DNA from: JAUXLW01 sp964195005
Lineage (GTDB): Bacteria; Actinomycetota; Acidimicrobiia; Spongiisociales; SHLN01
NCBI GenBank assembly: GCA_964195005.1
Contig: CAXMOO010000209.1
Span: forward strand, 1-8,017
Direction: 5' to 3'
DNA length: 8,017 nucleotides
In this document: positions 1 through 5,801 of the stretch, in pieces
How positions within the stretch are numbered: position 1 is the stretch's first letter
Layout: each line of letters begins with the position of its first letter
Translations under genes and position numbers: made by a program
Notes under the pieces: model-generated
Databases searched by the model: none
What the model saw: only the letters and a program-made list of their open reading frames with translations
What the model was told of the DNA's origin: nothing

Positions 1-956
1 TGCTGTGGCTCGGCGGAGTCCGGGTGGTCGACGGCGATCTCACCATCGGCGAGTTCGTTGCCTTTATTCAATATTTGACGGTGCTGGTGTTTCCGCTGCG
101 CATCACCGGCTGGTTCTTCGCTCAAGTTCCTCGCGCGGCGGCTGCGGCCACCCGCATAGACGTACTGCTGCAGGAGGCCCCGGAGATCATCGATGCCGAC
201 AAGCCGCAGCCCCTGACGGATGGTGCCGGGGAAGTGCGCTTCATCGATGCCGGCTTCTCATACCCGGGCGGCCCGCCGGTTCTACGAAATGTGGATCTGG
301 TGATTCCGGGCGGCACATCCGTAGCTCTGGTGGGAGCCACCGCGTCCGGGAAGACAACCCTCGCCCACCTCATCCCACGGTTCTACGACGCCACCAGCGG
401 CACCGTCTCGCTCGACGGGGTCGATGTGCGCAATATTCGCCTCGATGAGCTCCGTCGAGAGGTGGCGCTCGTGTTCCAGGAGACGTTCCTCTTTTCGGCC
501 TCCGTGCGCGAGAACATCGCTTTCGGCAACACAACCGCCACCGACGATCAGGTGCGGTTGGCAGCCAGGCTCGCCCAGGCGCATCACTTCATCTGCGAAA
601 TGCCGGAAGGGTACGAAACGGTGGTGGGAGAACGGGGCTACTCATTATCCGGCGGCCAGCGCCAGCGGGTTGCCCTAGCCCGGGCGGTGCTCCGGGACCC
701 CCGGGTGCTGATTCTTGATGATGCCACTTCGTCGGTCGACGCCATCGTCGAAGCCGAAATGTTGGCAGCACTCGAGCACGTCATGGAAGGCCGTACGACC
801 ATCATCATCGCCCACCGGACCTCCACCCTCAGCCTCGTGGACCAGGTGGTGTTCATCGACGACGGCGACGTCGTAGCAGTGGGTCGCCACGATGACCTAC
901 TGCGAGGATCTCCTCGTTACGCCGAGGTGCTCGCCCAGGAGGCAGTGCCGCAATGA
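1..956 (+). CDS. ABC exporter half-transporter, subunit 1 (5' partial; degenerate ATP site)
   Basis: This is the C-terminal part of a type IV (MsbA/MDR-like) ABC exporter subunit. It is open at the left edge: the frame reads through from base 3 (LWLGGVRVVDGDLTIGEF), so the Met at 24 is internal. What remains is the last transmembrane helix and a full nucleotide-binding domain. Counting from Met24, I see A-loop Y80, Walker A GATASGKT (104-111), Q-loop Q152, signature LSGGQ (208-212), Walker B LILDD (229-233), D-loop SSVD and switch His H264. The residue after the Walker B Asp is Asp233 (codon 720-722), where active ATPases carry Glu. This is the mark of the non-catalytic site in heterodimeric exporters such as TM287/288. 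The gene overlaps the next subunit by ATGA (953-956). The substrate cannot be told; drugs or lipids are typical of the family. Confidence 0.93.
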   Translation, partial: LWLGGVRVVDGDLTIGEFVAFIQYLTVLVFPLRITGWFFAQVPRAAAAATRIDVLLQEAPEIIDADKPQPLTDGAGEVRFIDAGFSYPGGPPVLRNVDLVIPGGTSVALVGATASGKTTLAHLIPRFYDATSGTVSLDGVDVRNIRLDELRREVALVFQETFLFSASVRENIAFGNTTATDDQVRLAARLAQAHHFICEMPEGYETVVGERGYSLSGGQRQRVALARAVLRDPRVLILDDATSSVDAIVEAEMLAALEHVMEGRTTIIIAHRTSTLSLVDQVVFIDDGDVVAVGRHDDLLRGSPRYAEVLAQEAVPQ

Positions 957-2725
957 CCGTGCCCGCCGCCACTGAGACGCAACGTTCCTTGCTGCGGCGC
1001 GCGGCCAGGTTGGGTCGCGAGCTCAAGCTGCCGGCCGCCGGGGCCCTTGCCAGCGCCGTGCTGGCGACACTGGCCCGTTTGCTAGGGCCTCTGGCGGTTC
1101 GCACCGGCATCGACGAAGGAATCAACGCCGGCAACAAGGGCGTCATCGCCTCGGCGTCCCTCGTCTTTATCGGCCTACTTGTCATTCAGTATTTCGCTCA
1201 AAGGCTGGCTCAATTCGCAGTGGCCTGGTTGGGCGAGCGTTACCTTCTGCTGTTGCGCACCACCCTTTTTCGACATCTCGTCTCACTCGACATGGGGTTC
1301 TTCGCCCGGTCAAAGGCAGGAGTCCTGGTGAGTCGGATGACGTCGGACATCGACTCCCTCACTGAGTTTGTGGAGGAAGGCGCCGTTACCTTCCTCACCA
1401 GCCTGCTCACGGTGGTCGGGGTCGCTGCGGTGATGGTGGCGGTCGACTGGCGCCTGGCAGGAGTTGTGTTCCTGATCATCCTCATGGTCCTTGCCACCAG
1501 CTATGTGTTTCAGCACTTCGCAGGGCGCGCCTACCGGGACGTACGCGAGACCATCGGGCGTGTGCTCGCCAGCCTCCAGGAAGGCATCACCGGGGTGCGG
1601 GTTGTGCAGGCGTTCACCCAGGAGGGTGAGCAGGCGGGGGCTTTCGGACGCGTCAACGAGGACTACTACCAGGCCAACATGCGGGCTGCCAAGGCCATTG
1701 CGTGGTACTTCCCGGGAGTGGCGTTTCTCAGGACTGTGGCCATCGGCTCTGTCTTGTTCTTCGGCGGAAGGCGGGTGCTGGACGGGGACCTCACCTTCGG
1801 ATCGTTGGTGGCGTTCCTGTTCTACCTCGACTGGTTCTTCCAGCCGATCATCAACCTTTCTCACATCTATAACCAGGTTCAGTCTGCGATGGCTGCCCTC
1901 GGCAAAGTGTTCCGTCTTTTCGATACTTCTCCGACGATTGTCGAGAGCGCCCAGGCCATCGACCTGACACCTCCGGTGGCAGGGGCAATCGAGATCAGGG
2001 GTATCGGCTTCGAGTACGTGCCCGGCACACCGGTTCTCGATGGCATCGAGTTGTCTGTTGCTCCGGGTGAACGGGTGGCGGTGGTGGGAGAGACCGGCGC
2101 CGGGAAGACGACTATCGCCAAGCTCTTGCTGCGGTTCTACGACCCGACCGAAGGCTCGGTGACATTAGACGGTCACGACTTGCGCGACCTGACGTTCGCA
2201 TCCCGGGCCAAAACGATAAGCCTCATCCCCCAGGAGGGGTTCCTCTTCAACGGCACCCTGCGCGACAACCTGCGATACGCCAAGCCCGACGCCGACGACC
2301 GTCAGATCCGAGCCGTGAGCATCGAGATGCAGATCGACGACTGGATCGAATCCCTGCCGGATGGCCTCGACACCGAGGTGCGAGAGAGGGGTGCACGCTT
2401 CTCCGCAGGGGAGCGACAACTGGTGGCCCTGGCTCGGGCGTTCCTGGCCGATCCTGCCGTGATCGTTCTTGATGAAGCGACCTCCAATCTCGACCCCGAG
2501 ACCGAGGCCAAGGTGGAGGGTGCTCTCAGCGCAGTCTTCGAGTCCCGCACCGCCGTTGTCATCGCCCACCGGCTCGACACGGCGCAGAGAGCCGACCGGG
2601 TCGTAATGATCGATAACGGCCGCATCATCGCCGAGGGTCGCCACGATGAGCTGGTGGCGGCCGGTGGCCCCTATGCGCGACTGGTTGAAGTGTGGTCGCG
2701 CGGCGCGGGCATCGACCCCCGATAG
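953..2725 (+). CDS. ABC exporter half-transporter, subunit 2 (catalytic Walker B, degenerate signature)
   Basis: This is a complete 590-aa half-transporter, a normal length for the family. The N-terminal half holds six predicted membrane helices (about 27-48, 64-93, 144-164, 168-188, 248-270, 283-303). The nucleotide-binding domain follows: A-loop Y355, Walker A GETGAGKT (379-386), Q-loop Q427, signature FSAGE (483-487), Walker B VIVLDE (503-508) with catalytic Glu508, and switch His H539. The signature departs from LSGGQ at three positions, while Walker B is intact. That is the reverse of subunit 1, so the two are expected to dimerise into an exporter with one consensus and one degenerate site. 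The start ATG overlaps the stop of subunit 1. AGGAGG at 937-942 lies 10 bases upstream, so translation is probably coupled. Both subunits share DGDLT-[IF]-G-x-x-VAF in helix 6, which indicates paralogy. Confidence 0.95.
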   Translation: MTVPAATETQRSLLRRAARLGRELKLPAAGALASAVLATLARLLGPLAVRTGIDEGINAGNKGVIASASLVFIGLLVIQYFAQRLAQFAVAWLGERYLLLLRTTLFRHLVSLDMGFFARSKAGVLVSRMTSDIDSLTEFVEEGAVTFLTSLLTVVGVAAVMVAVDWRLAGVVFLIILMVLATSYVFQHFAGRAYRDVRETIGRVLASLQEGITGVRVVQAFTQEGEQAGAFGRVNEDYYQANMRAAKAIAWYFPGVAFLRTVAIGSVLFFGGRRVLDGDLTFGSLVAFLFYLDWFFQPIINLSHIYNQVQSAMAALGKVFRLFDTSPTIVESAQAIDLTPPVAGAIEIRGIGFEYVPGTPVLDGIELSVAPGERVAVVGETGAGKTTIAKLLLRFYDPTEGSVTLDGHDLRDLTFASRAKTISLIPQEGFLFNGTLRDNLRYAKPDADDRQIRAVSIEMQIDDWIESLPDGLDTEVRERGARFSAGERQLVALARAFLADPAVIVLDEATSNLDPETEAKVEGALSAVFESRTAVVIAHRLDTAQRADRVVMIDNGRIIAEGRHDELVAAGGPYARLVEVWSRGAGIDPR

Positions 2726-2752
2726 GTTGAGGGCGCTCAGCAAGCCTGTTCG

Positions 2753-2860
2753 CTAATTGCCCTTAGCCGCCCTCTTATCCTTCTTGGCCTGGCGCTTTTC
2801 TTTCAGGCTCTTGGATGCAGCCTTCTTGCTGCTCCTTCCGCCCTTGTCCTTGTTCGCCAT
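2753..2860 (-). CDS. Small lysine-rich basic protein, 35 aa
   Basis: A 35-aa ORF from ATG (2858-2860) to TAG (2753-2755). It begins MANKDKGGRSSKKAASKSLK and ends RAAKGN. It holds 11 Lys and 3 Arg against 3 acidic residues and has no hydrophobic segment, so it is a small, soluble, strongly basic protein. Its reality is supported by a full AGGAGG at 2865-2870, four bases before the ATG, and by its fit into the gap after the exporter gene: it is convergent, with 27 bases between the stops. The pattern resembles small uncharacterised Lys-rich proteins of actinobacteria (from memory, not searched). Function is unknown; such charge would suit nucleic-acid or ribosome contact, but this is only inference. 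Confidence 0.72.
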   Translation of the reverse strand: MANKDKGGRSSKKAASKSLKEKRQAKKDKRAAKGN

Positions 2861-2870
2861 GGTGCCTCCT

Positions 2871-3172
2871 CAGCCGACCGCCGGCCCGACGGCTCCGGTC
2901 CATTGTGTCACATACGTACCAGTACCCAGGATCGGGTCGAGAACCGGAGGAGATCGGAGCCAGCTCATGTTGCGTCGGGTCTCGCGCCGGGTACCGGGGC
3001 GTCGCTCAGTCGTAGCCATCCGCTGCGACTCTCCGGTCGGGTTTGGGCTCGAGTGGTAGGACTACTGGACGGCATGGAACCACGCACGTAGGTTTACGTC
3101 GGCGGCCGGTTTGCCGGTGCTCACGCTCAGCCTGATAACTCACTGAGAACATTCAATAGAGAGGCGGGAATC
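2871..3172. other. Gene-poor divergent spacer
   Basis: About 300 bases between the lysine-rich gene (minus strand) and the 37-aa ORF (plus strand). Short open frames here look unlike protein (Arg/Ser/Gly-rich, no usable ribosome-binding site), and I see no tRNA or other RNA gene. It should hold the two divergent promoters. A weak plus-strand candidate is listed separately. For the minus-strand gene the best I see is a CACAAT-like -10 near 2909-2914 without a convincing -35. A short inverted repeat CTCAG/CTGAG brackets 3127-3147. Confidence 0.5.
3111..3139 (+). promoter_or_regulatory. Candidate promoter for the 37-aa ORF and DUF6220-like gene
   Basis: TTGCCG (3111-3116), 17 bases, then GATAAC (3134-3139), each matching the sigma-70 type consensus at four of six positions. 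It lies about 33 bases upstream of the ATG at 3173, leaving room for the GAGG ribosome-binding site at 3161-3164. It is weak and rests on spacing alone. Confidence 0.28.
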
Positions 3173-3286
3173 ATGGTCACGGGACGACATCACAATGTCT
3201 GGGACCGGCAACGGTGGGAGGAACCGGATGAGTCGGACGCCGAATCACATGCAACGGAAGCGGTCGACGGGAGGTCGATGAGATGA
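3173..3286 (+). CDS. Small 37-aa ORF coupled to the downstream membrane protein
   Basis: ATG at 3173 opens 37 codons beginning MVTGRHHNVWDRQRWEEPDE. It ends at a TGA (3284-3286) that overlaps the ATG of the next gene in the ATGA arrangement. GAGG at 3161-3164 lies eight bases before the start. The peptide is hydrophilic and acidic in its second half, with two Trp and four His, and has no membrane segment. I do not recognise it. It may be a genuine small protein, or a leader whose translation opens the start of the membrane-protein gene. The stop/start overlap and ribosome-binding site support translation, but nothing seen here shows conservation. Confidence 0.42.
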   Translation: MVTGRHHNVWDRQRWEEPDESDAESHATEAVDGRSMR

Positions 3287-3726
3287 TTGTCGGTCGGCCC
3301 CAGATTGCGCGGGTTTATGTTTGGCTAACGTTCCTCGTCGCAGGAGTCGTGTTTCTTCAGGGTTTTCTTTTTGGCGCGTTTTACTCTGAAGGCGACTCGG
3401 TCTTCATCGACGCCCACGGGATCGTTGGTGAGCTCTCCGGCTATTTCGCGATTTTGGTGCTGATCCCGTTGGCCTTCAGGGCTCAGTTCCCTCGCGAGAC
3501 GCGTATCGGTTGGTGGACCGTGGGATGGGTCGCACTGTGGAATGTTCAGGTGCACGTGTTCGGTTATGGAATTGAGGACGTCCGCTGGTTTGAGATGATC
3601 CACATCCCTTTGGCCATCTTTCTGATCCTCTCCGGAATGTATCTTGCGACGCGGGCCCACCAGGTTGTGAGAACGGGGCCGACTTCAGGCATTCCGGTCA
3701 GTCCGGACGGGTCCGACGCTCGCTAA
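3283..3726 (+). CDS. Four-helix integral membrane protein, DUF6220-like
   Basis: A 147-aa protein with four predicted membrane helices at about 8-30, 47-67, 77-95 and 103-125, and a short polar C-terminal tail. Histidines sit at or near helix ends: H45 (FIDAHG), H91 (VHVFGYG), H107 (EMIHIP) and H126. The D-x-H-x-x-x-G motif before helix 2 and the M-I-H motif in helix 4 resemble DUF6220, an actinobacterial family of unknown function; this assignment is from memory of the pattern. The start is set by GGGAGG at 3269-3274, eight bases before the ATG, and overlaps the small ORF upstream. Hand-counted lines of this gene are about 48-55% GC, against about 75% for a line of the exporter gene, so it may have been acquired. 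Paired histidines could bind metal or haem, but that is unproven. Confidence 0.72.
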   Translation: MIVGRPQIARVYVWLTFLVAGVVFLQGFLFGAFYSEGDSVFIDAHGIVGELSGYFAILVLIPLAFRAQFPRETRIGWWTVGWVALWNVQVHVFGYGIEDVRWFEMIHIPLAIFLILSGMYLATRAHQVVRTGPTSGIPVSPDGSDAR

Positions 3727-3755
3727 ATGGTTGGCTAGGACCGGTTTTGTGACGG

Positions 3756-3784
3756 TTGACACAATAACTCTATATATATAGAGT
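3756..3784 (+). promoter_or_regulatory. Promoter of the padR-like gene, probably leaderless
   Basis: A perfect -35 TTGACA (3756-3761), 17 bases, then a -10 TAGAGT (3779-3784, fitting TANNNT). Only six bases separate the -10 from the ATG at 3791, so transcription should start at about the A of the start codon. No Shine-Dalgarno sequence is present. Leaderless mRNAs with this -10 to ATG spacing are common in actinobacteria. Confidence 0.75.
3767..3784. promoter_or_regulatory. 18-bp perfect palindrome, probable PadR operator
   Basis: ACTCTATATATATAGAGT equals its own reverse complement over all 18 bases. It covers the spacer and the whole -10 hexamer of the padR-like promoter, so a dimeric regulator bound here would block transcription. 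The GTCAAC that overlaps its right end (3782-3787) mirrors GTTGAC at 3755-3760, which overlaps the -35. PadR proteins usually repress their own operon, so autoregulation is the natural reading. Confidence 0.7.
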
Positions 3785-3790
3785 CAACAC

Positions 3791-4099
3791 ATGACCCGTC
3801 AGCGTTCCCCCTCAGGCCAGACCCGTGCCGTACTCGAGTTCCTCGCGGACGATCCTGCCCGGTGGCGCCATGGGTACGAGCTCTCCCGGGAGACCGGGAT
3901 CGCCTCAGGAACCCTCTACCCGCTGCTCATGCGCCTCGCCGATCGCGGATACCTCGAATCCCGCTGGGAGCCCACAGCAGCGGGCCGCCCCCCTCGCCAC
4001 CTCTACCGGCTCACGGCAAAGGGCGGACAGTTCGCCGCTCAGGCGGCCCGGAACGCCCCTGGACGGGTTGTGCCCAGACCATTGCAAGGCAGCACATGA
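3791..4099 (+). CDS. PadR-family transcriptional regulator
   Basis: A 102-aa winged-helix DNA-binding protein. The PadR signature is clear: HGYELSRETGIASGTLYPLL (27-46), then MRLADRGYLESRWEP (47-61), and the wing GRPPRHLYRLTAKG (65-78). It is of the short PadR type, without the long C-terminal coiled-coil domain. The start is fixed by the promoter, whose -10 ends six bases upstream, and by the absence of any ribosome-binding site, pointing to a leaderless message. Its stop overlaps the next start (ATGA, 4096-4099), so it forms a two-gene unit with a membrane protein. This is a frequent actinobacterial pairing, in which PadR controls the level of its partner. The ligand is unknown. It probably represses itself through the palindrome at 3767-3784. 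Confidence 0.92.
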   Translation: MTRQRSPSGQTRAVLEFLADDPARWRHGYELSRETGIASGTLYPLLMRLADRGYLESRWEPTAAGRPPRHLYRLTAKGGQFAAQAARNAPGRVVPRPLQGST

Positions 4100-4686
4100 G
4101 CCGGGGGCATCGCATCCTCGCCGCCATCGTGCCATCTCCCCGGCGCCAGTGGGTGGTTGCCCATGAGGCGGAGTATGACGTCATCGAAGGCCGCTGGCGG
4201 CGGTGGCGGTGGACTCTCGGGTTGGTGTCCATCGTGGGCTTCGCGTTGGCGAGCCAACTACGTCACGACCTGCGTTCGTTCTTAGGAGGTGCCCTGATGA
4301 AGGCCGCTACTTTCATGCTGTCGATCCTGAATGTCGCCGCAGGAGTGGGCCTGTTGGTGCTCTACGTCTCCCAGTCGAGCCCACCGGCGTTCGTCCTCGT
4401 GCTCAGCCTTGTCCTGCTGGTTCAGGGGTCCTATACGATCGCCTTTATCTCAAAGACGCTTCGCTCCCACCAGGAGGTGGCCCGGAGGGCCCAGCTCGGC
4501 GGCAGCATGCTCGCCTTCGTCGCCGGTACGGTCGGGTTCTCCGTGGGCTTGTTGGCCAACATCGATCCGGTCAACGCCGACCCCGAATACGGCCCAATGA
4601 CGATCGCCCTCCTCATCGCCGGACACGCCCTTTTCTCTCTCCTCGCGTTCATCCCGCCAAGGACTATCAAGACGCCCGTCCTCTGA
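4096..4686 (+). CDS. PadR-coupled integral membrane protein
   Basis: A 196-aa protein whose ATG overlaps the padR-like stop. Residues 17-40 (RRQWVVAHEAEYDVIEGRWR and beyond) form a charged segment of the W-x-x-A-x-E-x-E kind seen in membrane proteins paired with PadR. About five hydrophobic segments follow (40-55, 70-91, 98-119, 134-156, 168-187). The upstream start has only a poor AAGG in front, so it probably depends on coupling from the padR-like gene. A second in-frame ATG at 4297 (residue 68) has AGGAGGT six bases upstream and would give a 129-aa, four-helix form. Either or both starts may be used. No enzymatic or transport motif is visible, and I cannot name the function. The same Pro/Gly-poor hydrophobic core would also fit a small sensor or permease-like partner. 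Confidence 0.75.
   Translation: MSRGHRILAAIVPSPRRQWVVAHEAEYDVIEGRWRRWRWTLGLVSIVGFALASQLRHDLRSFLGGALMKAATFMLSILNVAAGVGLLVLYVSQSSPPAFVLVLSLVLLVQGSYTIAFISKTLRSHQEVARRAQLGGSMLAFVAGTVGFSVGLLANIDPVNADPEYGPMTIALLIAGHALFSLLAFIPPRTIKTPVL
4284..4299 (+). promoter_or_regulatory. Internal ribosome-binding site and alternative start
   Basis: AGGAGGT (4284-4290), six bases, then ATG (4297-4299), in frame inside the PadR-coupled membrane protein gene. It is one of the strongest Shine-Dalgarno sequences in the window, and it is spelled partly with a TTA Leu codon (4282-4284), which is uncommon in GC-rich genes. That suggests the bases are kept for initiation, not only for coding. Confidence 0.5.
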
Positions 4687-4764
4687 GCCGTGCAGCGGAT
4701 TTCTTGACCGCGGTGACCGATATCGACTTGGCTCCTGGGCGAACCGCCTCTCATTCTCTCTCAA

Positions 4765-4784
4765 GAGCGGGGATATCCCGGCTC
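4765..4784. terminator. 20-bp near-perfect palindrome between convergent genes
   Basis: Arms GAGCGGGGAT and ATCCCGGCTC match at nine of ten positions. It lies between the end of the membrane-protein gene (4686) and the end of the cupredoxin remnant on the other strand (4789). In that position a hairpin could end transcription from both sides, but there is no T-run, and a zero-spacer palindrome could equally be a protein-binding site. Confidence 0.35.
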
Positions 4785-4788
4785 AGGC

Positions 4789-5075
4789 TCAGATGGAGAG
4801 GATGTCGGCTTCCATTGTGGGAGCGTGGTTACCGCACTTGAGCCTGTAGTGGCCTGCCTGTTCTGCGGTGAAGGTGAGTACGACTTCGCGACCCCGATTT
4901 ATCGTGACGGCCGGCACTGCGAGGGTGCCGTCTGGTGCTTCGACCCAGACCTCGTGGGCGTCACCGTTCACGCCGAACAAACGGAGCGTCACATCGTCAC
5001 CTTCAATGTCGTCGCGGCCGAGCCTTCCACCGTCGCACACGACTGGGAGGAAACGGCAGGCAAAAGCACGTCCTC
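4789..5075 (-). pseudogene. Cupredoxin-domain protein, N-terminally truncated remnant
   Basis: Reading on the minus strand from about 5073 to the TGA at 4789-4791 gives a blue-copper fold of about 90 residues: DDVTLRLFGVNGDAHEVWVE, a central pair of beta strands, then GHYRLKCGNHAPTMEADILS. All four copper ligands can be placed: His (codon 4954-4956, AHE), Cys (4834-4836, KCGNH), and the following His and Met (APTME). This is the EfeO/Cupredoxin_1 pattern, normally exported and used in copper binding or electron transfer. The frame stays open to an ATG at 5296-5298, but residues upstream of about 5073 are only the antisense of the sensor fragment, and no signal peptide or ribosome-binding site is present. 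I therefore infer that the true N-terminus has been lost. A short functional cytoplasmic form is possible but unlikely. Confidence 0.6.
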
Positions 5076-5596
5076 GGGTGCTAGTCACTGCTTTGAGCGT
5101 TCCCGTGTATGGAGACGACGGAACCCGTGTTGCTACGGTGGTCGGCCTCGTTGATCTGACCGGTCCCCTCATGGCGGGCCTGGTGGAACCGGCGCTGCGG
5201 ATCGGGGCGACCGGGCACGCCGATCTCGTGGACGAACGAGGAATTGTTCTTGCTTCAACCAACCCTGCCCACGTGCTCGAAGCAGGAGACCATCCCACCT
5301 TCTACGAACAGGCCGCGACCGGACGGGTCGGGATAGTGCGTCGAGTGGCCCACAATCCCGATGCCGATGACCTTGATCGCTCTTCAACGCACCTCATGGC
5401 CTGGGCGCCGCTTCGAAATGCGCCGTGGGCGGTTGCATTGGGGTCGAGCGAACGTGAAGCGATGCACGCCGTGCACCGAATGCAAAATAGGCTGATCGCA
5501 GCCGGGCTTGCCTCGGCCTTCACGCTGGCGATAGCGGTCGGAGTTGTGGCTCGTATGCTGGGTCGGCGAGACAGGTTGATCAGTCAAACTGAATGA
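5064..5596 (+). pseudogene. dCACHE sensor domain fragment plus one membrane helix
   Basis: From about 5064 the plus strand encodes the second half of a double-CACHE extracellular sensor: VLVTALSVPVYGDDGTRVAT, VVGLVDL, GHADLVDERGIVLAS (about 5213-5257), DHPTFYEQAATG, HLMAWAPLRNAPWAVALG. A transmembrane helix follows (about 5492-5557, LIAAGLASAFTLAIAVGVVA). It then stops at LISQTE-TGA, just where HAMP, kinase, cyclase or chemotaxis output domains should follow. The N-terminal helix and first CACHE lobe are missing too, replaced by the antisense of the cupredoxin remnant. No start codon with a ribosome-binding site lies before the homology. I read this as a gene remnant truncated at both ends. 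Confidence 0.65.
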
Positions 5597-5600
5597 ACGC
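5574..5600 (+). repeat. Imperfect direct repeat, copy A
   Basis: 27 bases starting GGTTGATCAGTCA and ending CTGAATGAACGC. Against copy B, exactly 640 bases downstream, 24 of 27 match: 13 identical, two mismatches, 11 identical, one mismatch. It covers the stop codon of the sensor fragment. Confidence 0.85.
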
Positions 5601-5801
5601 CGCCGCCGCCGCCATCGCGCAGTTATCGGTAGGGGGCCGGCTCCCTCATGCTCGAATTGGAGGATCTACCCACCCAAAACATCCTGACCTGCTACAACAT
5701 CGTCCAAGTTGGCTAACGGATATCAGCATCTCTGGGCGGCGGCGCAGCGCGGTAGTTTCACCGGATGCCGAAAGAAGCCCGTCCCACCGATAGGAGACGC
5801 T
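5601..5801 (+). other. Spacer upstream of the acetyltransferase gene
   Basis: About 200 bases with no gene I can support. It opens with a short GCC trinucleotide run. It contains a near-palindrome AGGGGGCC/GGCTCCCT (5631-5646, one G-T mismatch pair) and a 22-codon open frame (5648-5716, MLELEDLPTQNILTCYNIVQ...) without a ribosome-binding site. It ends with AGGAG at 5792-5796, which serves the acetyltransferase. No clear promoter is visible. Confidence 0.4.

Noticed and set aside
24..26. ATG at 24 as the start of the first ABC gene
   Set aside because: The frame is open to the window edge and reads LWLGGVRV before it, the usual helix-6 sequence of these exporters.
1310..2743. Long open frames on the minus strand opposite the second ABC gene
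   Set aside because: They are antisense to strong domain motifs of the plus-strand protein, have no recognisable domains and are a normal result of high GC.
2726..2752. Terminator between the exporter and the lysine-rich gene
   Set aside because: The only stem is TGAG/CTCA around GGCG, four base pairs without a T-run.
2931..2948. tRNA T-loop-like sequence (GGTTCTCGACC on the minus strand)
   Set aside because: It does not fit GTTCRANYC, and no matching acceptor or anticodon arms surround it.
2757..3059. 100-codon plus-strand frame after the exporter
   Set aside because: It overlaps the lysine-rich gene on the other strand, and its Leu/Pro/Ser-rich start is simply the antisense of Lys codons. 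It has no ribosome-binding site.
5593..5793. 66-codon frame downstream of the sensor fragment
   Set aside because: It opens with a GCC run, shows no domain, and its start overlaps the sensor stop without a ribosome-binding site.
5709..5801. ATG at 5709 as the start of the acetyltransferase
   Set aside because: The 31 extra residues look non-homologous and there is no ribosome-binding site; 5802 has AGGAG at the right distance.
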